A stretch of DNA of 64,000 bases from Eisenbergiella porci (GCF_009696275.1 NZ_VUMI01000008.1:1-64000), one strand, 5' to 3'; positions 7,655 to 17,576 are shown, numbered from the stretch's first letter. The notes: generated by a model not told the origin, from the sequence alone. Numbers and translations: made by a program.

Positions 7655-8275
7655 ATGAAGGTATTATTAATTAACGGAAGCCCCCACAAAAATGGCTGTA
7701 CATTCACTGCACTGTCCGAAATTGCAAAGACCCTGCAGGAATGCGGCGTTGATTCTGAAATTTTCCATATCGGCGCCGCTCCCATCCGCGGCTGTATGGG
7801 CTGCGGCGGATGCGCCGGAAAGGGGAAATGCATCTATGAAGACACTGTGAACACCGCTATCGAAAAGGCGGCGGAGGCAGACGGCTTTATCTTTGGTTCC
7901 CCTGTTCATTACGCTTCCGCGGGCGGAGGCATTACCTCCTTCCTGGATCGGATGTTCTATGCCGGGAAAAGCAGCATGGTTTACAAGCCCGGCGCCGCCG
8001 TGGCAAGCTGCCGCCGCGCCGGATCCACTGCCACGCTGGATCAGCTGAACAAATATTTTACCATATCCAACATGCCCCTTGTAGGTTCCTCCTATTGGAA
8101 TATGGTTCATGGAAATACCCCGGAGGAGGTGCTTCAGGATAAGGAAGGTCTGCAGACCATGCGCAATCTCGCCAGGGACATGGCCTGGCTGCTGCACTGC
8201 ATCCAGGCGGGTAAGGAAGCCGGAATCCATGCGCCTGAACCGGAAAGAGGAAATACCACCAGTTTTATCCGGTAA
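7655..8275 (+). CDS. Flavodoxin-fold NAD(P)H-dependent oxidoreductase (FMN reductase family)
   Basis: 206 residues from ATG 7655, preceded by AAAAGAGGT; the in-frame ATG 7634 has no ribosome binding site. The N terminus has the FMN phosphate-binding loop INGSPHKNGCTF. A cysteine-rich loop RGCMGCGGCAGKGKC follows, as in the iron-sulfur-flavoprotein-like subgroup, then FGSPVHYASAGGGITSFLDR, which contacts the isoalloxazine ring. Members reduce quinones, nitro-compounds or metals with NAD(P)H. The gene stands alone on the plus strand between its own promoter and a bidirectional terminator. The substrate is unknown; whether the cysteines bind a metal centre cannot be told from sequence. Confidence 0.85.
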   Translation: MKVLLINGSPHKNGCTFTALSEIAKTLQECGVDSEIFHIGAAPIRGCMGCGGCAGKGKCIYEDTVNTAIEKAAEADGFIFGSPVHYASAGGGITSFLDRMFYAGKSSMVYKPGAAVASCRRAGSTATLDQLNKYFTISNMPLVGSSYWNMVHGNTPEEVLQDKEGLQTMRNLARDMAWLLHCIQAGKEAGIHAPEPERGNTTSFIR

Positions 8276-8302
8276 CTGCGCATCCAGGTTATAACATTGA
8301 AA

Positions 8303-8363
8303 AAAGCAGGAAAGCCGGCGGCCTCCCAAACAAGGCCCGCCAGTCACTTCCTGCTTTCTTTTT
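8303..8363. terminator. Bidirectional terminator
   Basis: AAAGCAGGAA (8303-8312) pairs with TTCCTGCTTT (8348-8357), flanked by A and T runs on both sides, with a GC-rich internal segment. It serves the convergent flavoprotein (+) and SPFH (-) genes. Confidence 0.8.
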
Positions 8364-9698
8364 CTACTTCACATCCCCGTCGTCAAACCTGTCGCCGCAT
8401 TCCGGGCAGAATTTCGGCGGATGAGCCGGATCCTCAGGCTCCCAGCCGCATTTGTCACAGCGGTAAAGCTTTGCGCCCGCCGGCCTGGGCTTTCCGCACT
8501 CCGTACAGAATTTTCCTTTGTTTACCGCGCCGCAGGAACAGGTCCAGCCGTTATCTGACGGCTTCGGCTTTCCGCATTCCGCGCAGAAGCGGCCCGTATT
8601 TCCCTGAGCGCCGCAGCTACAGGTCCAGCCGCCGGCAGCCTGGGACATGCCAGCCCCTGCCTGGGGCGCCGCATTGTTTTGTCTGTTCTGCTGTCCCATT
8701 TCAAAAAGCTGGCCCGCATTTATTCCGCCTGCATTGGCCGCCATATTCATTCCCGCAAAGGCCATCATCGGCCCGGCAGCCTTATTTCCTGCCGCGGTTT
8801 TCATCGCATCAGCCTGCGCGCCGGTGATTGTTGCAGCCGCCATGTTGGGATCCCTAAGCACCGCCGCCTTCTGCAGCTGCTTAATCATATCCTCATCCTC
8901 TTCCGACGCCTTCACGCTGCTCACGCCGAAGGATGCCAGCGCGATGCCGCGCAGCTTCACCCATTTTTCGGAAAGCACCTGGTTCAGCGCCGCCGCGATT
9001 TCCTGCGTATGTCCCGGAAGGGAGCTATAACGGATTCCCATATCCGATATTCTTGCAAAAGCCGGCTGAAGGGCCGTCATCAGCTCACTTTTCAGCTGGC
9101 TGTCCAGATTCTCCCTGGAATAGGCCCCCTCCACATTACCGCATACATTCACGTAAAAGCAGATGGGATCCACCACACGGTAGGAATATTCCCCATGGCA
9201 GCGGATGGCGATATCAATATCCAGCTCGATATTCCTGTCTACCACACGGAAGGGAACCGGATTGGCCGTGCCGTATTTATTGCCCACAATTTCCTTTGTA
9301 TTAATATAGTAAACACGCTGATCCTTAGGCGCTTCCCCGCCGAAGGCAAACCGGATGCCGAAATTTTCAAAGGATCTACGTATGTTTTCTCCTAAATCAC
9401 CGTAAAAAACAGAGGGCTCGCTGGAGGTGTCATAAATGTATTCCCCGGGCTGGGCACAGATATCCACAACCCTGCCTTGGTCCACAATCATCATGCACTG
9501 TCCTTCATTGACCGCAATGACGGAACCGTTGGAAATTACATTGTCGCTTCCTTTTTTATTGGAGCCTCTTCTTGAGGTTTTTTTGCTTCCTTTTACCGCA
9601 AGGATATTGGCAGGAATGGAGTCACAGTAGAAATACTCCTCCCATTGATCCGCCATTACCGATGCCGCCGATTGTACTGCCGCTCTGATTAATCCCAT
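8364..9698 (-). CDS. SPFH-domain protein with C-terminal zinc ribbons (YdjI/virion-core-like)
   Basis: 444 residues from ATG 9698 (AAAGGACGG upstream). Residues about 10-290 are an SPFH/Band-7-like domain of the bacterial virion-core-protein/YdjI group (NEGQCMMIVDQGRVVD, GEYIYDT, FYVNVCGNVEGAYS, LRGIALASFGVSSV). A Gly/Ala/Met-rich linker of about 80 residues follows, then three zinc-ribbon modules with paired cysteines (CSCG...CAECG, CSCG...CTECG, CDKCG...CPECG). No transmembrane helix is evident except a weakly hydrophobic N terminus. SPFH proteins scaffold membrane microdomains or envelope-stress complexes; in Bacillus YdjI is tied to phage-shock-like membrane repair. The gene stands alone here, without a PspA/YdjH neighbour in view. 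Confidence 0.85.
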   Translation of the reverse strand: MGLIRAAVQSAASVMADQWEEYFYCDSIPANILAVKGSKKTSRRGSNKKGSDNVISNGSVIAVNEGQCMMIVDQGRVVDICAQPGEYIYDTSSEPSVFYGDLGENIRRSFENFGIRFAFGGEAPKDQRVYYINTKEIVGNKYGTANPVPFRVVDRNIELDIDIAIRCHGEYSYRVVDPICFYVNVCGNVEGAYSRENLDSQLKSELMTALQPAFARISDMGIRYSSLPGHTQEIAAALNQVLSEKWVKLRGIALASFGVSSVKASEEDEDMIKQLQKAAVLRDPNMAAATITGAQADAMKTAAGNKAAGPMMAFAGMNMAANAGGINAGQLFEMGQQNRQNNAAPQAGAGMSQAAGGWTCSCGAQGNTGRFCAECGKPKPSDNGWTCSCGAVNKGKFCTECGKPRPAGAKLYRCDKCGWEPEDPAHPPKFCPECGDRFDDGDVK

Positions 9699-9900
9699 TA
9701 AAACCGTCCTTTCTGCAGCTGCTGTCATGCCGCCTTACCATGCTCTTTCTATTTCCGGGAATCAAGGCTGCACGCCGTTCCTTCCGGGTCTTTTGCGCCC
9801 CAGTCTCCTGTGTCGGCTGCCCTTCTGCCGCGGCATGCAGCAATATGTGTCTATTATATGTCATCCACCCTTTTTTTGCAAAAGAAACCGCCCGCCTGTT

Positions 9901-10791
9901 TTATTTCGTTCCGGGAGCCGGCTGCCCCGGAGCCTGCCGCTCCATGGCGCCATGTGGATCCAGCAGGGGAAAGGAATCACGGATAAATGCCCGGAACTGG
10001 CTTTCCTCCGTCTCCACAATCCTACGCCAGCTGTCGGCAATCTCCTCCGGCCTGCCATATGAGGAAGGGAAGGCAGGTAGCTGCCGGCCGGATAGCTGCC
10101 GTGGATAATCTCGCGGATAATGCGCGAGGCCAGGGAATACCGCCGCTGCGGCCTGCTGCGGAATACATCCCAGCAAAACGGAATTTGTTTTACCTGCTTT
10201 AAGGAAAACTCATTTTCCGCTTCGTCCATAAAGGCAAACAGTTCCGAGGCGGCCTTGCCATAAGAGACCTCGAACCGGTTTCCCAGGGTTGAGATGACTT
10301 CTTCCTGTGACAGCTCTCTCGCATTCCAGACCTCAGTTTCCATATCCGCTTTAGTGTCCAGATAAGGAAAACGGATATACCGAATCGTTTCTCAGTAAAG
10401 ATCCAGAATCAGCCGGTTGTTTAAGTTGGAAAGAACCATTATATAAAATGAAACAGGCATGGACACAGCCCCCTGAAAAGGTTCTTCCGGCGGCCTGCAA
10501 AACCGTAATTCCGTTCCTTCTCGGCACGAAATACAGGGCCGCATTTTTGCGGAAGCTGACCCTGGGCGCTTCATAAATCACCCTGGCGGTCTTTCTCGCA
10601 TCAATCCGGATATATCCCTTTTTTTCCAGGAGCGCCAACGCGGACCGCACGGTTCCGGGAGCCATGTGGAACATATCCCCGATTCTGGCAATGGATGGCA
10701 GGCTGTCACCGCAGGCATAATATCCATAGAGAAGCCTTGTCTCAAAATACTCATAAATAAGCTTATAAAGTCCGTTATCCGACTTCATCAT
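9901..10791 (-). pseudogene. GntR-family regulator, multiply disrupted
   Basis: The start MMKSDNGLYKLIYEYF at 10791 (GAGGG upstream) begins a GntR winged helix (YACGDSLPSIARIGDMFHMAPGTVRSALALLEKKGYI). The frame is lost after about residue 90. Collinear GntR-like sequence continues in a second frame, hits an in-frame TGA just before METEVWNARELSQEEV (10343), runs to a second GntR-like segment (SLASRIIREIIHGSYPAGSYLPSL), and then shifts again into a third frame ending EIADSWRRIVETEESQFRAF and stopping at 9901. There are at least two frameshifts and one stop, and part of the second HTH is missing. It lies 13 bp downstream of the hybrid kinase gene. Loss of function is very likely unless the assembly has errors. 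Confidence 0.75.
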
Positions 10792-10804
10792 AAACCCTCG
10801 ACTT

Positions 10805-13800
10805 TTATTTCCCTTTCTTCTTATTCGTCCGTCCAAGTATTCTTGTCAACGTATTTTTCAGCATTCCCACATCAATGGGCTTGGCAATGTGGGCCGTCAT
10901 GCCAGCATCCCGGGCTGCCTGGATATCCTCCGCAAAGGCATTGGCAGTCATTGCAATCACAGGAATTGTCCCGGCATCCTCCCTGTCGGTTTCCCGGATG
11001 GCGCGCGCGGCCTCATAGCCGTTCATCACCGGCATCTGAATATCCATCAGCACCGCATCATAGGTCCCTGCCGGCGCGTCACGGAACTCCCTCACCGCCT
11101 GGGCGCCGTTTTGCCTGAGAACTGGCTCCGCACCGAACATGCGGAGAAGCTCGCTGATAATCTCCGCATTTATGGCATTATCCTCGGCTATCAGGAAACG
11201 GCGGCCGGCCAAAAGCGTGTCCGCCCCCGGCTCCAGAATTCCTGCATCCGTCTCTTCACTGACGTCGCTGTCCATTCCGTCCGCGTATTCACCCTCCAGT
11301 TCCACACAGAAGGTGGTTCCTTCCCCGACCCGGCTTTCCACACTTATCGTTCCGCCCATCAAATCCACAAGCCCCTTGGTTATGCTCAGCCCCAATCCGG
11401 TTCCTTCAATCCCCGCAGTCCTGTTGCTTCGGGTAAAAGGATCAAAAATATGGGCTAAAAATTCCTCCGACATCCCAATCCCCGTATCGCGGACCGTAAA
11501 CCGGTAGCGCGTATGCTCCGGTTCCCGGCAGGTCTCCAGTTCTTCAATCCGGAACTCCACCGTACCGCCCTCCGGCGTAAATTTCACCGCATTGCTAAGG
11601 ATATTGATCAGAATCTGGTTAATCCGCAGGACATCCCCATAAAAACAGTCATGCCGGATATCCCCTTTGTTTATCACAAACCGCAGCCCTGCGCCCCCTG
11701 CCTGGGGAGCAATAATGGCCGACAGCTGTTCCACCAGCCCGGAAAGGGATATGCTCATCCGGTTCAGGGTAATCTTGGAGCTTTCTATTTTGCTCATGTC
11801 CAGAATATCATTGACAAGGCTCAGCAGATGTCTGGAAGACACGGATATTTTCTTCAGGCAGTCCGCCACTCTTTCCCTGTCATCCAAATGGGCAGCAGCC
11901 AGAGCCGTCATCCCCGTAATCGCATTCATGGGCGTTCGGATATCATGGCTCATGGCGGATAGAAATTCACTCTTTGCCTTGTTGGCTTCTTCCGCCAGGG
12001 CCAGCGCATCCTCCAGTATTTTCTTGCTCTGACGTTCGGAGGCCAGCATATCCGTCACATCCGCACGCACCAGGCAGATCGTCCTGTGATTGGCATCTCC
12101 CCAGAGTACATTGACTTGTTTATAACGCAGGCTGCCGTCATCTTCCTTGTAGGAAAAAAGGAAATCATAGCCTTGAGGCTTTTCCCTGAGGTTTTTAAGC
12201 ATCGTTTTTGTCCGGAAAAGCTCTCTGACATCCCGCTTCGCATCCTCTGAATCATGGCTGCCCAGGAAACGCATGATCGCTTCATCATAATTTTCCATGA
12301 TAAACGGAGGAAGGTTCTTCAGCACCGTGTCCCTTGTATACATGGTCAGCCGTCCGCCGCTGCTAAGATCCACAAAGCCCGCCAGATCAAAGGTATAGGC
12401 AATCATATAAAGCAGCCCCTGCTGCTGCCTCACCGATTCCGTAATATCCGTCCTGGCAAGACATACCCTTCCCAGCCTGAGATCCGTGGCGAAAACGGTC
12501 ATATTTTTAATACGGATATCCCCGCTGCCATCTACCATGGAAAAGTAAAAGGCATAAGCCCCCTCCCTGCCCAGCTTCTCAGAAACTTTCTCCGGATTCA
12601 GGCTTTCCCGGTACAACTGTGCATCCTGCCCAACCACGCTGTCACGGATCATGGAATCTATCCATTCGGTATACCGGCCCTGCTGAGAAGGTACGCGGGA
12701 AGCGCCTTCATTACTGGAAACAAGCGTGCAGCTGTCCATGGACAAATCCACATCCAGCACATAGTCGTAGCCTGTAACGGACAGCTGATGCAAAATCCTG
12801 TCGGAAATGGTCTGTCCTGTTATATCCGACACTGTCAGTATCCCCGTCACATCTTTGCTGTCCGGCGTGGCAACCAGATTCATATTGATGAGGACATACC
12901 GCCCCCTTTCTTCATGAGGCAGCTTTACAAAGCATTTCAGGCGCCGCTGGGTATCCCCCCGGCGGAATGCCTCCAGGGAAGGTCTGTTCAAATAAATACC
13001 AAGAAATTCCTCCCGTTCCTGTTCATCCACCACCAGGCTGGAAAGGCCCATAAAAAACTCTTCCCTCACCGTACCAAAGGTCTCCAGCAGATTTGAACCG
13101 GTCCTGTCGATAATTTCCAGGATACGGTTCTGCGTAATATTGCAGTGCCCCATAATGAGCGCATTGGGATCCGGAGTACGGTAATGGCTGATAATCAGAT
13201 CCTGATATTTTTTCCGGAGCCGCTCCTGTTCCTCCCGTTCCCTGGTAACATCATGATAAACGGCATAGACCCGGCGCTCCCCGCCTTCATTCTGGATAAG
13301 GGTAAGGTTGTTTTTCACCCAGACATAGCTGTCTTTCCCTTTTTTCAGGCGGTAAACAATCTCACAGTGGCTGTCGCCGCTTTTGATATAATCATTCATC
13401 CTTTTATTTACATAATCCCGATCCTCCGGATGGACACCCACCATGGCATCCTCTTTGTAAAGCTCCCAGGCCTTGTCCAGCGGCATGTCGGTCAGAGCCG
13501 CAAAACCATCCGACAGAAATTCCGGTATCATGCTTCCGTCCGGTTCATAATGCACCACCGCAATTCCGCCCGGCAGATTCTTCACCACCGTTTCGAAGTA
13601 CTCCTCCAGACGCTCCTTCTCTTTTCTCGTCCTCACCTCGTCCGTCACATCCCGGATATACGTCACATAGGCGGGAATCCCGTTCCATTCCGTTTCGTTA
13701 AAACGGGCCATGAAATAGCGGTCTGTACCGTCAATCCGCATTTCATGCTCGATCCCGTCCGGCTGATAGCACCGCAGGGTACAGAAAGAACAGGGTGCAT

Positions 13801-14797
13801 CCTTGCCGTGCAGCGCCTCATAGCATTTCTTCCCCACGCATTCAGCGCCTTTGCTGAAAAGAGTCCTGGATTCATTGACATAAAGCAGATCATAATTATC
13901 TCTGTCAATGATATAAATCCCGTCCGCCGTTTCATTGGCAATGCTCTGAAAAAGCCTGGTTTCCTCGGAAATCCCCGTAAAAACAGCATAAAACCTCGTG
14001 CTTTCCGCCAGCGGCCCCATCCGCCTGCCGTTCAAATGAATCCAGATCAGATGTCCGTCCTTATGGAACATCCGGTAGGAAACATCCAGCACGCCGCCGC
14101 TTTCCACTGCCTTTTGCGCGGCCTCAAAAACCCGCTTCCTGTCCTGTTCATAAATCACGTTCAGCGCATCCCTGCCAATCATCCGCTCATATTCCTCCCG
14201 GCTGTGGCCGGAAAGCATGGTAACGCCGTCGGAAAAATAAGTGGGGATAAAACGTCCCCCTTCTATCCGGTAGCTGGCAATCCCGCCCGGTATGGAGTTA
14301 ATCAGATGATCCATTTCCAGCTGCGCTTCTTTCAGATCGGATATATTATGGAATACGCAATGGAGCAGAGGGCAGCCGTCCTCTTCCCCGATCCATTTCA
14401 TCCGTACTCGCACCCATACAATATGCCCGTCCCGGTGCTGCTTACGGAACTCAAAATCATCCACGCCATGGCTCCTGGCAACCTTCATCGCTCTGGATAC
14501 CACCATTTTGGAATCCTCACAATAGGTCATTTCCGCCGCATCCCGTTTCACGAGCTCCCGGTATTCCTCCGCCGTATAGCCGGACAATTCCGGCACACCA
14601 TCCGAGAAATAGATGGTTTCAAAAATATCGGATACCTTATAGATGGCAACGCCTCCCGGTATGGCATTTATGATTTCCTGCATTTTTTCGTTGGCTTCCG
14701 AAAGTTCCTTCTTCAGCAGATATTCCGGGAAAGGCCGCTCCTTCAGGTCTTTATTGTCCATCCCTGTGCTGTCCCCCTGATATTCGTATTCCCCCAT
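10805..14797 (-). CDS. Multi-PAS hybrid histidine kinase with receiver domain
   Basis: About 1330 residues. ATG 14797 is chosen because AGGGAG lies about ten bases upstream and it falls 17 bp after the preceding stop; the longer frame would overlap that gene. No transmembrane helices are seen. At least four PAS units are visible, three carrying the same opening signature (IPGGVAIY, IPGGIASY, LPGGIAVV); further divergent PAS-like sequence follows. Then HisKA (SAMSHDIRTPMNAI), HATPase (INILSNAVKFTPEGG, DTGIGM, GTGLGLSI) and a C-terminal receiver with Asp in VLMDIQMPVMNG and Lys in IAKPID. It probably relays a cytosolic redox or ligand signal by phosphorelay. The adjacent c-di-GMP protein with receiver domains is a likely partner. 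Confidence 0.88.
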   Translation of the reverse strand: MGEYEYQGDSTGMDNKDLKERPFPEYLLKKELSEANEKMQEIINAIPGGVAIYKVSDIFETIYFSDGVPELSGYTAEEYRELVKRDAAEMTYCEDSKMVVSRAMKVARSHGVDDFEFRKQHRDGHIVWVRVRMKWIGEEDGCPLLHCVFHNISDLKEAQLEMDHLINSIPGGIASYRIEGGRFIPTYFSDGVTMLSGHSREEYERMIGRDALNVIYEQDRKRVFEAAQKAVESGGVLDVSYRMFHKDGHLIWIHLNGRRMGPLAESTRFYAVFTGISEETRLFQSIANETADGIYIIDRDNYDLLYVNESRTLFSKGAECVGKKCYEALHGKDAPCSFCTLRCYQPDGIEHEMRIDGTDRYFMARFNETEWNGIPAYVTYIRDVTDEVRTRKEKERLEEYFETVVKNLPGGIAVVHYEPDGSMIPEFLSDGFAALTDMPLDKAWELYKEDAMVGVHPEDRDYVNKRMNDYIKSGDSHCEIVYRLKKGKDSYVWVKNNLTLIQNEGGERRVYAVYHDVTREREEQERLRKKYQDLIISHYRTPDPNALIMGHCNITQNRILEIIDRTGSNLLETFGTVREEFFMGLSSLVVDEQEREEFLGIYLNRPSLEAFRRGDTQRRLKCFVKLPHEERGRYVLINMNLVATPDSKDVTGILTVSDITGQTISDRILHQLSVTGYDYVLDVDLSMDSCTLVSSNEGASRVPSQQGRYTEWIDSMIRDSVVGQDAQLYRESLNPEKVSEKLGREGAYAFYFSMVDGSGDIRIKNMTVFATDLRLGRVCLARTDITESVRQQQGLLYMIAYTFDLAGFVDLSSGGRLTMYTRDTVLKNLPPFIMENYDEAIMRFLGSHDSEDAKRDVRELFRTKTMLKNLREKPQGYDFLFSYKEDDGSLRYKQVNVLWGDANHRTICLVRADVTDMLASERQSKKILEDALALAEEANKAKSEFLSAMSHDIRTPMNAITGMTALAAAHLDDRERVADCLKKISVSSRHLLSLVNDILDMSKIESSKITLNRMSISLSGLVEQLSAIIAPQAGGAGLRFVINKGDIRHDCFYGDVLRINQILINILSNAVKFTPEGGTVEFRIEELETCREPEHTRYRFTVRDTGIGMSEEFLAHIFDPFTRSNRTAGIEGTGLGLSITKGLVDLMGGTISVESRVGEGTTFCVELEGEYADGMDSDVSEETDAGILEPGADTLLAGRRFLIAEDNAINAEIISELLRMFGAEPVLRQNGAQAVREFRDAPAGTYDAVLMDIQMPVMNGYEAARAIRETDREDAGTIPVIAMTANAFAEDIQAARDAGMTAHIAKPIDVGMLKNTLTRILGRTNKKKGK

Positions 14798-14813
14798 GAT
14801 CTCCAGGCTCCCT

Positions 14814-17405
14814 TCACCCTTTCCAGAGGCAGCATCCGCCTTTATTGGCGGTTTTGGCACTATAAAGCGCCTCATCCGCCCGTTTTACCATTTCATTCAG
14901 GCCGTCTTCCTCATTACCAATCACAATTCCGGCAGAACATGCCGGTACCAGACCCTCTCTCCATCCGCTTTCACGAACCGCCCGGCAGATTTCTTCTCCC
15001 TTTTTAAGAGCCATTTCTTCGGAACGCATCTGCTTCATAACTACGACAAACTCATCTCCGCCGAACCGTGAGAGAATGTCTGTCCCCCTGGTATGGCTGC
15101 GGATAATTTCACCGAACTTCATGAGCATCCGGTCCCCTTCTCCGTGTCCGAAGGAATCATTGATGTATTTCAGGTTGTCCAAATCAAAAAGATATACCGC
15201 CAGAGGGCAGTCCTCCTTATGCAGGGCTTCCACGGACGCCTCCAGCCCCCTCCGGTTCAGAAGCCCTGTGAGGAAATCCCGGTAGGCTTCATTTTGAAGG
15301 GTGCGCTCCCGCTCCCTGGACGCTGTAATTCCCATGGCGCGCAGCGCCCGGTTCCACAGGCTTTTCTGGGTATGTGGCTTTCCTGCGAAATCATCCACGC
15401 CCGCATCCAGCACCCGTTCCTCCAGCTGCGTATCCCCGGGGCCTGTGGCAATCACGGGGATGTTCCAGACAGATTTTTCCCGAAGCAGCACTTCAAGCAC
15501 AGAAAAATTATCCGGACCGTCAAGCGTCATACTCAGGATCGCCACGGCAATTTTATTTTCATAGCTGGCAATGCAGGCCAGCGCCGCTTCCCCGTCGGCC
15601 GCCTCCACTACCTGATAGTTATTCTCAAAGGTCTTCTTCACCTGGCTGCGGTACTCCGCATCCTCATCCGCCACCAGGATCACGCGGGACCATTGCTCCA
15701 CCCAGGGCCGCTCCTTCGCCTGCGCCTGCCCCTCGTCCACGGTGGTCCGTTCCTTCCTCAGGAGCGCTTCAAACTCTCCGCAGGGCATGGGCCTGGCAAA
15801 AAAGTAGCCCTGTACATAATCGCAGCCGATTTCCCTGAGCCTCTCCAGCTGTTCCCTGGTTTCCACGCCTTCCGCGACCACGCCCAGGTTCATCCAGCGG
15901 GCGAGTCCCATAATAAAGCGGAGAATCCCCTGATTCACCGGCTTTGCCGTCTCACTCTGGATAAACTTCATATCCAGCTTCAGAATATCAATGGACATTT
16001 TATTCAGCATGTTCAGGGACGAATAGCCGCTTCCGAAATCGTCCATTTCAATCACGAAGCCCAGCTCACGCAGCCGGCCGATGGTATGGATGATCTGCGC
16101 CGGATTTTCCGTATAGGCGCTCTCGGTAATCTCCAGATGGAGACGCGAAGGCGGGAGCCTGTGCCTGCGGATGGTGTTAAGCAGAATATCCGCAATGTCC
16201 GCGTTGTAAATGTCGGCACGGGATACGTTGACGGAAACGGAAAGCGGAGGATATCCCTTATCCTCCCATTCCCTCAGCACTGCGCAGGCCCGGTCCCAGA
16301 CATATTGATCCAGCTTGGTGATAAAACCGTTCTTTTCAAATAAAGGAATAAAATACGCAGGGGACTGCATTCCCCATTCCGGATGGTTCCAGCGTACAAG
16401 CGCTTCGGCTCCGGCCAGCCTGTCATCCTTAATCCGGTACTTGGGCTGCAGATACACCTCGAACTGGCCCTCCGCCAGCGCCGCCTCCATACCGTCCGTG
16501 ATGGCCTGCTCCCGCAGGAGCCGGCTCCGCAGCTGATCGTCATAGGCAGCACAGTATTTGCCGTACTGCCCCTTGATGCTGTTGGCCGCCAGCAAGGCCC
16601 GGTCGCACATCTGCTCCACGGAAATCCCCCTGTCGTGTATGGAATAAATCCCCCATTTCATCACAATATTTTTCGCATGGGAGAGGGAATTGATCTCCAT
16701 TCCCAGCTCAATGAACATGTCGTCCGTATATTCTGCGGTATGCTCCAGCAGGCAGGCAAACCGATCCGCGTTAAAACGGCCGCAGATCCCCTTATCTCCC
16801 ACAAGCCTGGTATACATGTCGGCCACGCCGCACAGGAGCCGGTCCCCTGCCGGTATGCCGAATATATCATTGATAAGCTTGAAATTCTCTATATCGGAGC
16901 ACAGGATATCATACTCCCTGTCCGGATGCTGCAGCAGGATTTCCTTCACGCGCTGATAAAAAAACTCTTTGCTGTACAGCCCGGTCAGCCGGTCATACTG
17001 GATCATATTAATCACAGCCGCCGTTTCCCTTAAATTAATGATGCTCGCCACCCTGTGCAGTATGATCTGCGGACGGTAGGGCTTCGCCACGAAATCCGCC
17101 GCCCCATGGGAAAGCGCCGCCACCTCGTCGGATTCACCGTCGCTCTGCGTCGTAACAATCACAGGAATCGAAGAATAGGCCTGATCCGCCTTTACATGAG
17201 CCAGGAAGGTATAGCCGTCCATGACAGGCATGATGATGTCCAGCAGGATTAGTGAAATCCCCTCCCCATACTCCTTCAGCACATCCAGAGCCACCGCCCC
17301 GTTTTCCGCCTCCAGGACCTGATATTCCGAGGATAAAATCTCGCTCAGCATCGCCCTGTTAATTTCATTATCTTCTACCACCAGTATTTTTTTCTGTGAA
17401 ATCAT
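14814..17405 (-). CDS. REC-GGDEF-EAL-REC-GGDEF cyclic-di-GMP turnover protein
   Basis: 863 residues. Receiver 1 (about 1-125) has phospho-acceptor Asp56 in LLDIIMPVMDG. GGDEF 1 (about 135-300) is degenerate: GRFNADRF replaces the catalytic motif. The EAL domain (about 305-550) looks intact: AEALVRW, SVNVSRAD, LEITES, MDDFGSGYSSL, LKLDMKFI, VAEGVET, VQGYFF. Receiver 2 (about 575-695) has Ser where the Asp should be (ILSMTLDG), so it is a pseudo-receiver. GGDEF 2 (about 705-863) is intact (SRFGGDEF) with an RGTD inhibitory-site motif five residues before GGDEF. So one chain may both make and degrade c-di-GMP, under control of receiver 1. It is followed 17 bp later by the hybrid kinase gene. Confidence 0.9.
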   Translation of the reverse strand: MISQKKILVVEDNEINRAMLSEILSSEYQVLEAENGAVALDVLKEYGEGISLILLDIIMPVMDGYTFLAHVKADQAYSSIPVIVTTQSDGESDEVAALSHGAADFVAKPYRPQIILHRVASIINLRETAAVINMIQYDRLTGLYSKEFFYQRVKEILLQHPDREYDILCSDIENFKLINDIFGIPAGDRLLCGVADMYTRLVGDKGICGRFNADRFACLLEHTAEYTDDMFIELGMEINSLSHAKNIVMKWGIYSIHDRGISVEQMCDRALLAANSIKGQYGKYCAAYDDQLRSRLLREQAITDGMEAALAEGQFEVYLQPKYRIKDDRLAGAEALVRWNHPEWGMQSPAYFIPLFEKNGFITKLDQYVWDRACAVLREWEDKGYPPLSVSVNVSRADIYNADIADILLNTIRRHRLPPSRLHLEITESAYTENPAQIIHTIGRLRELGFVIEMDDFGSGYSSLNMLNKMSIDILKLDMKFIQSETAKPVNQGILRFIMGLARWMNLGVVAEGVETREQLERLREIGCDYVQGYFFARPMPCGEFEALLRKERTTVDEGQAQAKERPWVEQWSRVILVADEDAEYRSQVKKTFENNYQVVEAADGEAALACIASYENKIAVAILSMTLDGPDNFSVLEVLLREKSVWNIPVIATGPGDTQLEERVLDAGVDDFAGKPHTQKSLWNRALRAMGITASRERERTLQNEAYRDFLTGLLNRRGLEASVEALHKEDCPLAVYLFDLDNLKYINDSFGHGEGDRMLMKFGEIIRSHTRGTDILSRFGGDEFVVVMKQMRSEEMALKKGEEICRAVRESGWREGLVPACSAGIVIGNEEDGLNEMVKRADEALYSAKTANKGGCCLWKG

Positions 17406-17542
17406 GTCTCCGCCCTCTGCATTATGTTTTCATTCCTGCCCAACCCACATATATCTAATAATTTTATCATACAAGAAAGGAATAAGCAATGATGCGGAAG
17501 TTTAGAAACGGAATTATGAAATTTAATATCACCGGAACCACT

Positions 17543-17576
17543 AAAAAAAGAAGCCCTGAAAACCAGGACTTCTTCT
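17543..17576 (-). terminator. Rho-independent terminator
   Basis: Read on the minus strand, AGAAG-TCCTGG-TTTT-CAGGG-CTTCT forms a hairpin followed by a run of T. It lies just downstream of the YeiH-like pseudogene. Confidence 0.75.

Noticed and set aside
9622-9864. A small minus-strand ORF just upstream of the SPFH gene.
   Set aside because: It overlaps the SPFH start in another frame, has no ribosome binding site and no family resemblance.
13145-15007. A 620-codon open frame on the plus strand.
   Set aside because: It is fully antisense to the hybrid kinase and the c-di-GMP protein, shows no domain, lacks a ribosome binding site and is the usual shadow of high-GC-third-position genes.
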